A DNA stretch of 64,000 nt, taken from positions 61,034 through 125,033 of the forward strand of contig NZ_OANU01000053.1 of the NCBI RefSeq assembly GCF_900089835.1, written 5' to 3'. The notes below the pieces were generated by a model. The model saw nothing but the letters and a program-made list of their open reading frames with translations, had not been told where the DNA came from and searched no databases. Source of the DNA: Vibrio thalassae. GTDB lineage: Bacteria; Pseudomonadota; Gammaproteobacteria; Enterobacterales; Vibrionaceae. The position numbers and the translations under genes are program-made. Positions 29,006 to 38,325 of this stretch are shown one piece after another (position 1 is the first letter of the stretch; the number at the start of each line of letters is the position of its first letter).

Positions 29006-29929
29006 TCAGCGACGACTAAAGACCATGCGCTCAACAAATGACGCTTGGTGTGTTAGCCACCCTTCTCTCCCTTCCATTTCAATGTTTTTTATTGCATCTC
29101 TTGGAAGTGGCGATTCTGCCCCTTCAAGCAGATCTATCATGGGGACGAATTCTATATTCTGTTGCTTAGCTCTGACAATCAAATCTTCAAACATTTCAGC
29201 ACAAACAATACCTTCCACTTCTGCGTGAATAGTATAAACGTTCAAACCATCACGTTTAATCAGCTTTAGAATAGCATCATTGTAATTACTGTTATCGACA
29301 CCGTCCTGCCCGACAAGTTCATCATAGGTAGGCAGAGTCACCGGGATTTGTGGCGCCATGCCTTCGCCAGGAGAAAAAATAGAATCGCCGCGGCAATCGC
29401 TATTGTACTTAAAAGGAAAAGCGTCTTTTTCTACAAGTGTTTGCTCAGTGCAACGCCAACCAGCAACTGCACTACATGGTAGCTCTCTACCAGTAATATC
29501 CTTAAGCATATTGTAGCCCTTAGATATTTCACTACGTAGCTCTTCCGCCGACATGGTGTCGGTTTTCATCTGCCACTTATGGTGATCCCACGCATGCAAA
29601 CCAATCTCATGTCCTGCGTTGTCGGTCGCTTCAATAATGGGGCGCAGCTTTTTACCAATCACAGGACCAGGCCAGATCGTGCCACGAATCAAAATATCGT
29701 AACCGTAAAGGCTAGCCGCCTTAGAGCGAAGCATCTTCTTCAAAAATGCAGGACGCAAAAGGCGCCAAATATGGCGCCCCATGTTATCAGGTCCAACAGT
29801 AAAGAAGAATGAAGCCTTCACTCCGTGCTTCTCGAAGATCTCGAGTAGCTTAGGCACACCTAACTTAGTGCCTCGGTATGTGTCTACGTCGATACGAAGA
29901 CCGACTTTAGTGACTTCATTCTGTTTCAT
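29006..29929 (-). CDS. arnD: Ara4FN-phosphoundecaprenol deformylase ArnD
   Basis: NodB-type polysaccharide deacetylase fold, 307 residues; removes the formyl group from undecaprenyl-linked 4-formamido-arabinose so that ArnT can use it. Motifs GLRIDVDTYRGT (metal and catalytic Asp) and HAWDHHKW (metal His) are clear. The frame opens 28 codons earlier, but ATG 29929 overlaps the arnA stop, as elsewhere in the operon. arnT follows 73 bases on. Confidence 0.93.
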   Translation of the reverse strand: MKQNEVTKVGLRIDVDTYRGTKLGVPKLLEIFEKHGVKASFFFTVGPDNMGRHIWRLLRPAFLKKMLRSKAASLYGYDILIRGTIWPGPVIGKKLRPIIEATDNAGHEIGLHAWDHHKWQMKTDTMSAEELRSEISKGYNMLKDITGRELPCSAVAGWRCTEQTLVEKDAFPFKYNSDCRGDSIFSPGEGMAPQIPVTLPTYDELVGQDGVDNSNYNDAILKLIKRDGLNVYTIHAEVEGIVCAEMFEDLIVRAKQQNIEFVPMIDLLEGAESPLPRDAIKNIEMEGREGWLTHQASFVERMVFSRR

Positions 29930-31911
29930 TACTTCTCTTCTGCTACTGCACCTTTTAGGAAGAAATCTAGTGTCTCTTCGATTGTGTCGTTCATGTGAAC
30001 TTTTGGTTCCCAATCAAGCAGTTTCTTCGCGTTTGCGATGCTTGGTTTACGGTGTTGAACGTCTTGGTAGCCGTCACCGTAGAACGCTTTACTTTCTACT
30101 AGGTTGTAGCCAGCAAATGGAGGGAATTGGTCACGCAGAGGGTGGTTCTCAAACTTCTCGACCAGTGTTTCAGCAAGTTCTTTGATACTAGCTTCGTTTT
30201 CTGGTGCACCGATGTTAATGATTTGACCGTCACACAGACCTTCTTTGTTCTCGATGATGCGGAATAGCGCTTCAATCGCTTCAGAGATGTCTGTGAAACA
30301 ACGCTTCTGTTCACCACCGTCGATAAGTTTGATCGGCGTACCTTCAACTAGGTTTAGAATAAGCTGAGTGATCGCGCGGCTAGAACCGATACGTGCAGAG
30401 TTTAAGCTATCTAGACGTGGGCCCATCCAGTTGAACGGACGGAATAGAGTGAACTTAAGGCCATCTTTCTTACCGTAAGCCCAGATAACACGGTCAAGTA
30501 GCTGTTTAGATACTGAGTAGATCCAACGCTGACGGTTGATAGGACCAACGATCAGTGGAGACGTATCTTCGTTGAACTCAGGATCCGTCGACATACCGTA
30601 CACTTCTGACGTCGATGGGAAGATGATGCGCTTGTTGTATTTCACACACGCACGAACGATCTTCAGGTTCTCTTCAAAGTCGAGTTCGAATACGCGAAGT
30701 GGGTTACGCGTGTATTCAATTGGTGTTGCGATAGCCACTAGTGGAAGAATGATGTCACACTTCTTAACGTGGTATTCAATCCACTCGTTGTGGATAGTGA
30801 TATCACCTTCAACGAAGTGGAAATCTGGGTGGCTTAGGTGTTCTTCGATCTGGTTCGAGTTCATATCCATTGCATAAACTTCGTAACCACCGTCGTCTAG
30901 AAGACGCTTAGTTAGGTGAGTACCGATGAAGCCGTTAGCACCAAGGATAAGTACTTTTTGACGCTTCTTAGCGTTAATAAGTGCACTTGCTTGAGGACCA
31001 AAGCGCATGCCTTCAACAAGGTGAAGCTCAGCAGCTAGCTGCTCGCCACCTAGGTATAGGCCGTTTTCTGCTTCGCCAGATTTAACAATTAGCGAACCTT
31101 GAGCACAAGCGATCGTTAATGGTTTCGTAGAAACAATAGTACCAGGAGTGACGTCAAATGTTTTGTCGCTTGCTTCCGAGTTCCAAATAATAAGCTTACG
31201 CTCACCTAGGAAAGTGAATGCACCTGGGAATGGTTCAGTCACGGCACGTACTAAGTTAAATACGGTGCGAGAATCGTTTGACCACTTAATTTCACCGTCA
31301 GCGGGCGTACGACGACCAAAGTAAGTTGCTTTGCTTTCGTCTTGAGCTGTCGCTTTAAAAGAACCATCAACGATTGTTGGCAGTACTTCGCTTAGCAGAT
31401 CGCTAGATGCCACGTTCATACGCTTGTGAAGCGTTTCAGCTGTATCTTCGTCAGTGATCGCGATCTTCTCTTGACCTACGATATCACCTGCGTCCGCTTT
31501 TTGAACCATTTTGTGTAGCGTTACACCTGTTTCTGTCTCTCCGTTTACGAGTGCCCAGTTGATTGGAGCACGGCCGCGGTAAGTAGGAAGCAGAGAACCG
31601 TGTAGGTTAAAGCCACCTTTAGGTGCAATATCCAGCACTTCTTGGCTGATCATGTTGCGATAGTAGAATGAGAACAATGCATCGGGCTTCATTGCACGGA
31701 TCTTTTCAACCCACAGTGGGTGGTTCACGTCTTCTGGTGCGTAAACTGGAATACCGTTTTTAGCTGCAAGTTTTGCTACAGATTCAAAAAACACATTCTC
31801 GTTGCTGTCATCAACATGGGTGAATACCGCTTCAATTTCCACGCCTGCTTCAAGCAAGCTACGAACGCCAGTACAACCGATATTGTGGTAGGCAAACACT
31901 ACTACTTTCAT
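29929..31911 (-). CDS. arnA: Bifunctional UDP-Ara4N formyltransferase / UDP-glucuronate decarboxylase ArnA
   Basis: A 660-residue two-domain enzyme. Residues 1-300 are the formyltransferase with [18 protein letters not shown] and the DAGDI loop. Residues about 315-660 are the NAD-dependent decarboxylase with [10 protein letters not shown], the SER-type active site in TSEVYG and YSVSKQ. It makes UDP-4-keto-arabinose and formylates the amino sugar. UDP-glucuronate must come from Ugd, which is not in this window. Confidence 0.97.
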   Translation of the reverse strand: MKVVVFAYHNIGCTGVRSLLEAGVEIEAVFTHVDDSNENVFFESVAKLAAKNGIPVYAPEDVNHPLWVEKIRAMKPDALFSFYYRNMISQEVLDIAPKGGFNLHGSLLPTYRGRAPINWALVNGETETGVTLHKMVQKADAGDIVGQEKIAITDEDTAETLHKRMNVASSDLLSEVLPTIVDGSFKATAQDESKATYFGRRTPADGEIKWSNDSRTVFNLVRAVTEPFPGAFTFLGERKLIIWNSEASDKTFDVTPGTIVSTKPLTIACAQGSLIVKSGEAENGLYLGGEQLAAELHLVEGMRFGPQASALINAKKRQKVLILGANGFIGTHLTKRLLDDGGYEVYAMDMNSNQIEEHLSHPDFHFVEGDITIHNEWIEYHVKKCDIILPLVAIATPIEYTRNPLRVFELDFEENLKIVRACVKYNKRIIFPSTSEVYGMSTDPEFNEDTSPLIVGPINRQRWIYSVSKQLLDRVIWAYGKKDGLKFTLFRPFNWMGPRLDSLNSARIGSSRAITQLILNLVEGTPIKLIDGGEQKRCFTDISEAIEALFRIIENKEGLCDGQIINIGAPENEASIKELAETLVEKFENHPLRDQFPPFAGYNLVESKAFYGDGYQDVQHRKPSIANAKKLLDWEPKVHMNDTIEETLDFFLKGAVAEEK

Positions 31912-31935
31912 GGAATATTCCTCTGGATATAAATC

Positions 31936-32934
31936 TTATTCTTTATTCTTTAATTCATCAGTTTCACGCGCTTGCTTAGTGGCTTCACCCACCAGCACGT
32001 CTTGCACGTAGAAACGAGGACGCGCTCTAACATCAGAGTATATGCGGCCAATGTACTCACCGAGTAAACCTAGACCCACAAACTGTGCACCCACAAATAC
32101 AAATAGGATAGCAAATAGCGTAAACAGACCATCGCCTGCCCACTCAGAGCCAAACATAATGCGCATCAGCATCAAAATGATACCAAACGCGATACCTGCC
32201 GCTGCGATACCACCACCAAAAATGCTTAGCAAACGCAATGGCGCAGTTGTCATGCTAGTGATCAAGTCAAACATTAGGCTAATAAGCTTCATAAAGCTAT
32301 ATTTCGACTCGCCGTCGGCACGCTCATCATGGTGAACGTCAATCTCAGTCGTGTGGCGAGAGAAGCCATTGGCCAGCACAGGAATAAACGTACTACGCTC
32401 ATGACACTCAAGCATTGCGTCAACGACATGGCGACGGTAAGCTCGAAGCATACAACCATAGTCGTTCATTTCGACACCCGTAGAGCGCTTTACTAACTTA
32501 TTGATAAGTTTTGAAGGGTAACGGCGCAACACACTATCTTGGCGATTCTTACGAACCGTCCCGACTGAATCAAATCCCTCTTCTGCTTTAGCAACCAGGT
32601 TCGGAATTTCCTCCGGCGGATTTTGAAGATCAGCATCAAGAGTGATAATTAAATCACCACGAACTTGCCCAAAACCAGCCATAATAGCATTGTGTTGACC
32701 ATAGTTACGATTGAGGATAACACCAACAACGTGACTCCCTTCTTTTAATGATGCTTGTTCAATGATGTTCGCACTGCGGTCACGACTTCCATCATCCACG
32801 AGAATAATCTCGTAGTCTTTACCTAGACTATCGCTTGCCTTAGTTGTTCGGTCTATTAACTCTTGAAGACAGTTCTCTTCGTTGTATACCGGAATAACAA
32901 TAGAGACAAAATTGATTGCTTGATTGTGTTTCAT
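31936..32934 (-). CDS. arnC: Undecaprenyl-phosphate Ara4FN transferase ArnC
   Basis: GT2-family glycosyltransferase, 332 residues, that transfers 4-formamido-L-arabinose from UDP to undecaprenyl phosphate. The catalytic region has VDDGSRD and DADLQNPP; two transmembrane helices follow at about 235-300. arnA begins 24 bases after its stop and arnB ends 3 bases before its start. Confidence 0.95.
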   Translation of the reverse strand: MKHNQAINFVSIVIPVYNEENCLQELIDRTTKASDSLGKDYEIILVDDGSRDRSANIIEQASLKEGSHVVGVILNRNYGQHNAIMAGFGQVRGDLIITLDADLQNPPEEIPNLVAKAEEGFDSVGTVRKNRQDSVLRRYPSKLINKLVKRSTGVEMNDYGCMLRAYRRHVVDAMLECHERSTFIPVLANGFSRHTTEIDVHHDERADGESKYSFMKLISLMFDLITSMTTAPLRLLSIFGGGIAAAGIAFGIILMLMRIMFGSEWAGDGLFTLFAILFVFVGAQFVGLGLLGEYIGRIYSDVRARPRFYVQDVLVGEATKQARETDELKNKE

Positions 32935-32937
32935 GGT

Positions 32938-34098
32938 TTACCCAATTATTTCTGAAACGGCGCTAACTACGCGCGCAACATCGTCCTGAGTCATATCAGG
33001 AAACAGCGGTAGCGAGCAGATTTGGTTACTGTTACGTTCTGTGTTCTCTAAATTAGGGTTGATCGCCCCAAAAAGCTCCGCATAATTTTCGCGGTAATAT
33101 TTTTGCGTATGGCAAGCTTTAAAGTGGATGCCTGCTCCAATACCTTTCTCTTTGAGTGCCGCGATAAGATCATCACGAGTCAAACCCGCAATGGCAGGGT
33201 CGACTCGAACGATCATAAGATGCCAGCAGTGCTTATGATCATGTGCTGCCAAGCCAAGAGGGGTAACGCCTTTGATTGACTCTAGCTGACGACGATAAGA
33301 CATCGCTAATTGAGTGCGTTGCTCTGTAATGTCTGCAATACGGTCCATTTGACCAAGTGCCAGTACTGCGCAAATATCTGGCATGTTATATTTAAAGCCA
33401 GGCTCCACCACTTCTGCTTGTGGGGCTCTACCCTGAGTCTCGCGATCAAAGGCATCGACACCTAGACCGTGAAACTTCAGCCTACGTATCTTGTCCGCCA
33501 GTTCTGCGTCAAACGTTGTAAACACACCGCCCTCGGCAGTGGTCACGTTCTTAATTGCATGAGTAGAAAACAGACAAGTACCTCGATGTCCGACTGGGTT
33601 TCCTTTGTACTCAGTACCTAGTGCATGGGCGGCATCTTCAATAACAGGAATGTTGTACTTCTCACCCAAAAGATAGATAGGGTCTAGGTCAAGCGACGCA
33701 CCTGCATAATGCACAGGAATGATCAGCTTGGTCTTTTCGTTAATTAACGGCTCAATTTTTTCGGCATCTGTCATTAATGTGTCCGCATCAACATCAACAA
33801 ATACAGGCTTGGCACCCACAAGAGTAATCATGTTAACCGTAGAAACCCAAGTCAGTGATGGGGTAATTACCTCATCACCAGGGCCAATACCTAAAGCCAG
33901 CAACACTAGATGCATTCCCGCCGTCGCACTGCTTAGTGCCACCGCATGAGGTGCGCCCGTATGTTCAGAGATTTTATTTTCTAACTCTGCATTTTTTGGT
34001 CCGGTGGTAATCCACCCGGAACGAAGGACATCAACCACCGCTTGAATGTCTTGCTCATCTACGGCTGGTCTACATAAAGGAAGAAAAGGCTGGCTCAT
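32938..34098 (-). CDS. arnB: UDP-Ara4O aminotransferase ArnB
   Basis: PLP-dependent DegT/EryC1-type aminotransferase, 386 residues, that converts UDP-4-keto-pentose to UDP-L-Ara4N using glutamate. The Schiff-base lysine is in STHAIKNVTTAEGG and the PLP phosphate site is around ALSSATAGMHL. First gene of the operon. Confidence 0.95.
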   Translation of the reverse strand: MSQPFLPLCRPAVDEQDIQAVVDVLRSGWITTGPKNAELENKISEHTGAPHAVALSSATAGMHLVLLALGIGPGDEVITPSLTWVSTVNMITLVGAKPVFVDVDADTLMTDAEKIEPLINEKTKLIIPVHYAGASLDLDPIYLLGEKYNIPVIEDAAHALGTEYKGNPVGHRGTCLFSTHAIKNVTTAEGGVFTTFDAELADKIRRLKFHGLGVDAFDRETQGRAPQAEVVEPGFKYNMPDICAVLALGQMDRIADITEQRTQLAMSYRRQLESIKGVTPLGLAAHDHKHCWHLMIVRVDPAIAGLTRDDLIAALKEKGIGAGIHFKACHTQKYYRENYAELFGAINPNLENTERNSNQICSLPLFPDMTQDDVARVVSAVSEIIG

Positions 34099-34547
34099 TT
34101 TTTAAACTCACGGTTATATCGTGTAGTTACACACGAAAAGAGGACGACAAAGTTTACTAGAGCGTGCACAGAATTAAAAGGGATGATGCGTCTTAGCGCT
34201 CCAAAACATTGACCCTTAGAACATATTTACCACAAATATAGCTCACATCTATGTCGACATCGGCAAATTAACAGTAGCATTTACCAAAATGTCACTTTTG
34301 CACCTAGATATTGTTCTTTGCGGAGAAAATGCTGCGATATCTTCGCGTCTTAATGATCTTAAAACACTACGTCAGATTTGTGTAAATTTAATTCGCTTCT
34401 ACATATTACTTCTAGAGTGACCTCTTAAAAACGCCATAGTCTGACACATTTTATGCCGAACCTCTGTAATCATTTGTATGTGCTCTGTTTGTGTCTATCA
34501 TTGAGTGGAGTTAGAATCAGCGTCCAATTTTAGAACTAGGTGCTCTC
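34099..34547. promoter_or_regulatory. arnB upstream region, divergent intergenic stretch
   Basis: This 449-base AT-rich region has no supportable ORF. A near-direct pair CTTAAT (34349-34354) and CTTAAA (34358-34363) resembles PmrA half-sites but has 3-base rather than 5-base spacing. It lies about 250 bases from arnB, so I do not call it an operator. Close to arnB is an inverted repeat CGTGT/ACACG. Confidence 0.3.
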
Positions 34548-35486
34548 GTGAATCTCAACAACAGCCCAGTAACGCAACATCATTTTCAAGGATACGACTT
34601 TCATCTAAAACGAGATGACCTATTGCACAGCCACTTCAACGGCAACAAAGCACGCAAATTTGCTGACTTACTGGGGAGTGAGTTACCGGGTATTACTCAA
34701 CTCATTGGCTGGGGTTCAGCACAAGCCAACTCTCTCACCTCTTTAGCGGCGCTAGCGAAAATAAAACAACTAAAACTGACCTATTTTGTCGACCATAAAC
34801 CGGATTGGCTAGACGAGCATCCTACCGGCAACTATCGGGCGGCCAAAGAACTAGGTGCAGAAATCATCTCACTAAAACAGCAGTTAGGTTCAAACGCGCC
34901 TCACCCTCGAGACTACATAAGCGCTAATTATGCACATTCTACAGACTGCTATGTCGTACCTGAAGGAGGTCGATTTCAATCGGCTCGAAAAGGGATTATC
35001 GAACTTGCAGAAGAAATCCTCAGCTGGTCTCGATTTGAAAAAGGCAAACCAATAAAAGTGGCTCTACCTTCGGGAACGGGGACGACGGCGCTGTTTTTAA
35101 GCCAGATACTTATGCCTAAAAACATTGAGGTATTGACTTGCCCCTGTGTTGGCGGAAAGCAATATTTGAAGCAGCAATTCGACGAACTGGGACACTTCAG
35201 CTATTACCCAACCATTCTTGAACTGGAAAATAAGCATCACTTTGGCAAGTTGTACCTGCAAGATTATGAAATTTGGCAACAACTGCAAGATGAAACCGAT
35301 ATTGAGTTTGACTTACTCTACGACCCAATGATGTGGCGCTGCTTGCTACCTTGGCTTGATACAAACCCTGACGTTTCATTGCTCTATATCCATCAGGGAG
35401 GGTTATTGGGCAATGAAACCATGCTACCCCGGTATCGAAGAAAATATGATGCAGATAAAAACCAATGGCAGCCAAAGGTTGATTGA
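34548..35486 (+). CDS. ACC deaminase / D-cysteine desulfhydrase family PLP enzyme
   Basis: A 312-residue tryptophan-synthase-beta-like PLP enzyme. The PLP lysine lies in HFNGNKARK at about residues 31-38, the phosphate loop in SGTGTTAL, and the N-terminus has LKRDDLL as in the family. It could act on D-cysteine, aminocyclopropane carboxylate or a related amino acid; sequence alone does not settle which. GTG 34548 is preceded by AGGTG at good spacing. It is divergent from arnB but shows no functional tie to it. Confidence 0.8.
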   Translation: MNLNNSPVTQHHFQGYDFHLKRDDLLHSHFNGNKARKFADLLGSELPGITQLIGWGSAQANSLTSLAALAKIKQLKLTYFVDHKPDWLDEHPTGNYRAAKELGAEIISLKQQLGSNAPHPRDYISANYAHSTDCYVVPEGGRFQSARKGIIELAEEILSWSRFEKGKPIKVALPSGTGTTALFLSQILMPKNIEVLTCPCVGGKQYLKQQFDELGHFSYYPTILELENKHHFGKLYLQDYEIWQQLQDETDIEFDLLYDPMMWRCLLPWLDTNPDVSLLYIHQGGLLGNETMLPRYRRKYDADKNQWQPKVD

Positions 35487-35502
35487 AGGGACATAACCAA
35501 AT

Positions 35503-35540
35503 GTAATAAAAAGAGGCGTAGGTATGCCTCTTTTTATTAC
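35503..35540. terminator. Bidirectional terminator between converging genes
   Basis: A 15-base-pair perfect stem, GTAATAAAAAGAGGC with its complement, around an 8-base loop. T runs stand on both strands. It serves the PLP enzyme gene and the Sel1 gene. Confidence 0.9.
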
Positions 35541-35555
35541 AAATCAAAGCGCTGG

Positions 35556-36335
35556 TTACTTATGAGAAGAGTATGATTGTAAATAGGCTTTCGCTTTCTG
35601 TTGTGCCGTTTTTAACTCGTCAGAATCGAGTTTCAGTGCTAACTGATCGCGAAGTTTTTCAGCCGTATCGTAACCGTTAGTAGAGGCTACTGATGCCCAA
35701 GCATAAGCTTCGACATTGTTAAGCTCTACTCCTTCACCAAGTGAGTACTTATACGCGAGATTTCTTTGCCCGTAAGCATAACCATTTTCAGCGGCTTTGC
35801 GATACCATTTGACCGCCTCGACATCATCGGTCTCGACCCCAAGCCCTTTTGCGTACATAACGCCTAAACTGTTCTGCGCTACATCAAAATTGCGTTCTGC
35901 TGCCAAGCGATAATATTCAACGGCCTTACTATTGCTCTTCGGAACACCACGTCCCCATTTGTACATACCAGCAAGATAGTATTGAGCTTTAACACTGCCC
36001 TTTTGAGACGCTTTCTCAAACCAAGCAGCTGCTTCTTTGGCATCGTAGTTCACGCCATGACCGTTGTCGTACATCATGCCCAACTTGTACATAGCAGATT
36101 CGCTGCCTTGCTTTGCTGCTTTGTAATACCACTCTACCGCTTTCGCATCATCTTCTTTGATGCCGTTACCGCTGGCATAACGATCACCGAGTTCAAGCTG
36201 TGCAAATAGGTCGCCTTGTTTGGCACCTTGTTCAACCTTTTTAACGCTATGAGTCGACCAATCTTTTACAAACGCAAGGCTTCCTGCACTAAAACACAGA
36301 CCACATAGGGAAACTGCTAACAGTGTTTTTCGCAT
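35556..36335 (-). CDS. Periplasmic Sel1-repeat (TPR-like) protein
   Basis: A 259-residue protein with a Sec signal peptide (residues 1-21) and about five Sel1-like repeats of 36 residues, for example AVEWYYKAAKQGSESAMYKLGMMY and AVKWYRKAAENGYAYGQRNLAYKY. Such helical solenoids usually bind other proteins; the partner is unknown. Single gene, ending at the bidirectional terminator. Confidence 0.85.
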   Translation of the reverse strand: MRKTLLAVSLCGLCFSAGSLAFVKDWSTHSVKKVEQGAKQGDLFAQLELGDRYASGNGIKEDDAKAVEWYYKAAKQGSESAMYKLGMMYDNGHGVNYDAKEAAAWFEKASQKGSVKAQYYLAGMYKWGRGVPKSNSKAVEYYRLAAERNFDVAQNSLGVMYAKGLGVETDDVEAVKWYRKAAENGYAYGQRNLAYKYSLGEGVELNNVEAYAWASVASTNGYDTAEKLRDQLALKLDSDELKTAQQKAKAYLQSYSSHK

Positions 36336-36623
36336 TGTTTATTCCTATCTTTAAAGATGTCGTCAAATTCTGCCATATGATTAATTATCTGCTGACTAAT
36401 TAATTCAGAATTAGCGATACTCTGACACAGAATATCGTATCAGTCACAAAAATATTCTTCATTAAACGCAAACTAAGCACAAATATATCATTTGCATTCT
36501 GGTAGCCACGGATTCCAGTATGCGCTGCAATCGTTTACAGAATTCCCTCGTGTTACGTCAGCAAGTTTTGTACACTGCGGTAAACGTAATATTTGAATAA
36601 ATTAGATAATCAACGGAGTAGTT

Positions 36624-37067
36624 ATGGTATCTAAATGGGCAAAACGATTCATTCAGATGGCGGAACTGGTTGGTTCCTGGAGTAAGGATCCATCGACTCA
36701 AGTCGGTGCCGTTATTACCAAAAATAACAGGATCGTATCAGTTGGGTTCAATGGCTATCCGCACGGGATTTCAGACAGCGCTGAAATCGACGAACGTGAG
36801 ACGAAATACCTAAAAACACTCCATGCTGAAGAGAATGCTATCTTATTCGCAAAACGAGATCTGGATGGCTGTGAAATTTGGGTCACTCATTTTCCTTGCC
36901 CCAACTGTGCAGCAAAAATTATTCAAACTGGGATATCGGCAGTCCACTGCCCTCAACAAACCGAAGATTTCTTATCGCGTTGGGGGGAAAAGATTTCGCT
37001 GAGCCAAGATATGTTCGATCAAGCCGGGGTCCAAGTCGACTGGTTACCTCTAGCTCAGCTTGATTAA
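36624..37067 (+). CDS. Deoxycytidylate (dCMP) deaminase
   Basis: A 147-residue zinc deaminase of the CDA fold that turns dCMP into dUMP for thymidylate synthesis. The zinc site is HAEENAI (residues 72-78) and PCPNCAAKI (about 91-99), with the substrate loop FNGYPHGI. GGAG precedes the ATG. Single gene. It resembles the ComEB/phage-type dCMP deaminases. Confidence 0.88.
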   Translation: MVSKWAKRFIQMAELVGSWSKDPSTQVGAVITKNNRIVSVGFNGYPHGISDSAEIDERETKYLKTLHAEENAILFAKRDLDGCEIWVTHFPCPNCAAKIIQTGISAVHCPQQTEDFLSRWGEKISLSQDMFDQAGVQVDWLPLAQLD

Positions 37068-37375
37068 GCTAGACCATCACATCTCTGGTTTGTCTATCGT
37101 TTCTGCAGTTTTTCCTCCAACTGCAGAAATGTTGTCATACGCTATTCCATAAATATCCTCCTAAAGAGCAAGGCCGTTAGATATCCTGCCAATTCATTAG
37201 CTTGCATCAAATTACATTTCATTGTCTTGAAACAAACAACAATACAAAGCGTATATCGATCCTGCGTAGTTTTCAGACGAATTTCTGCTGAAACGGAAGA
37301 TTAAATTCTTCCCATATATGTTTTAGTCCACTACAATCCGCGATCTTATAATTTGAGCCAATAGTAACTCTATCA
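37068..37375. other. Intergenic stretch with one inverted repeat
   Basis: No ORF is supported. Perfect 11-base arms TTTCTGCAGTT (37100-37110) and AACTGCAGAAA (37119-37129) flank an 8-base loop; no T run follows. It may end the dCMP deaminase mRNA or be a binding palindrome. Confidence 0.5.
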
Positions 37376-38263
37376 ATGACCAGTTTTTTTGTTTCAGTGC
37401 TAAAGCGTACCGTAGGCGCTTCTGTCATTTTTTCACTCGGCCTAGGTTCAGCAGCCGCTATTGAACTGCCTCTTTTCAAGAAAGAAGCAGAAGAGCGTGG
37501 ATATACTCTCCCTGAAGCTGTAGGGCTTAGCTTAGGCTATATGAACGTTTCTCAAGGTATTAATGTCGATTCTATTGCTTTGACTGGTTTACCTAGCATT
37601 GTTAAAGACCTGAATATCAACACACAGGGCGGCTACCAAGAAAGTGAAGTACTTACATTAAAGGCGGATGTTTGGGTCCTGCCATTTCTTAATTTCTATG
37701 CAATTGGTGGTAAGTTAAATGGCTATTCGGAAACCACTATTACATCCGCCAACGGTACAATTGACTTAGGCTTTTTGGGCCAGCACGAAGTTAGTATTGA
37801 CGATATTAATGCACCATTTCGTCTGGACTTAGATGGATATATGTACGGTGCAGGTACGGTTATAGCCGGTGGCTACGAAAGTGTCTTTGCTCTTATTGAC
37901 GCCAGTTATACAAAAACAAAATTGACAGTAATTGATGGTGAAATAGATTCTATTGTTGTATCGCCGCGAATTGGCTACGACTTTTCAAGAAATACGGACT
38001 TTCCAGTTAGAGCTTGGATTGGTGCTCAGTATCAAAACATCGAACAAACTTTAACTGGAAACGTCAAAGATCTGCCTCTTGGTGGATTAGGAGACCTAGG
38101 CTTCATACAAAACGCCAAGTTTACTGTTAATCAAAGTCTTGCAAATAACTGGAACACCCTGTTAGGCGCTCAGTACGAGTTCACCCCAAATTGGGTTCTA
38201 GTCACAGAAATGGGTTTAGGGCAGCGTAAGAGCTTCTTTATTACCTTAGATGCTCGCTTCTAA
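37376..38263 (+). CDS. Predicted outer-membrane beta-barrel protein
   Basis: A 295-residue exported protein with a signal peptide (about residues 1-28, ending SAAA) followed by alternating amphipathic strands and a terminal aromatic residue (FFITLDARF), typical of beta-barrel proteins recognised by BAM. I do not recognise a specific family. The ribosome binding site of ATG 37376 is weak; a GTG at codon 8 is an alternative. It converges with the MMPL transporter gene and shares a terminator with it. Confidence 0.7.
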   Translation: MTSFFVSVLKRTVGASVIFSLGLGSAAAIELPLFKKEAEERGYTLPEAVGLSLGYMNVSQGINVDSIALTGLPSIVKDLNINTQGGYQESEVLTLKADVWVLPFLNFYAIGGKLNGYSETTITSANGTIDLGFLGQHEVSIDDINAPFRLDLDGYMYGAGTVIAGGYESVFALIDASYTKTKLTVIDGEIDSIVVSPRIGYDFSRNTDFPVRAWIGAQYQNIEQTLTGNVKDLPLGGLGDLGFIQNAKFTVNQSLANNWNTLLGAQYEFTPNWVLVTEMGLGQRKSFFITLDARF

Positions 38264-38303
38264 GTTTAAGTTCTCAATTCAGCTAATGACAATCGATCTT
38301 TAT

Positions 38304-38325
38304 AAGGCCCTTATTGGGCCTTTTT
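38304..38325 (+). terminator. Terminator of the beta-barrel gene
   Basis: AAGGCCC and GGGCCTT around a 5-base loop, then T's. It overlaps the last codons of the converging MMPL gene. Confidence 0.8.

Noticed and set aside
34349..34363. Pair CTTAAT / CTTAAA resembling a PmrA box upstream of arnB
   Set aside because: The spacing is 3 bases instead of 5 and it lies about 250 bases from arnB, too weak to call an operator.
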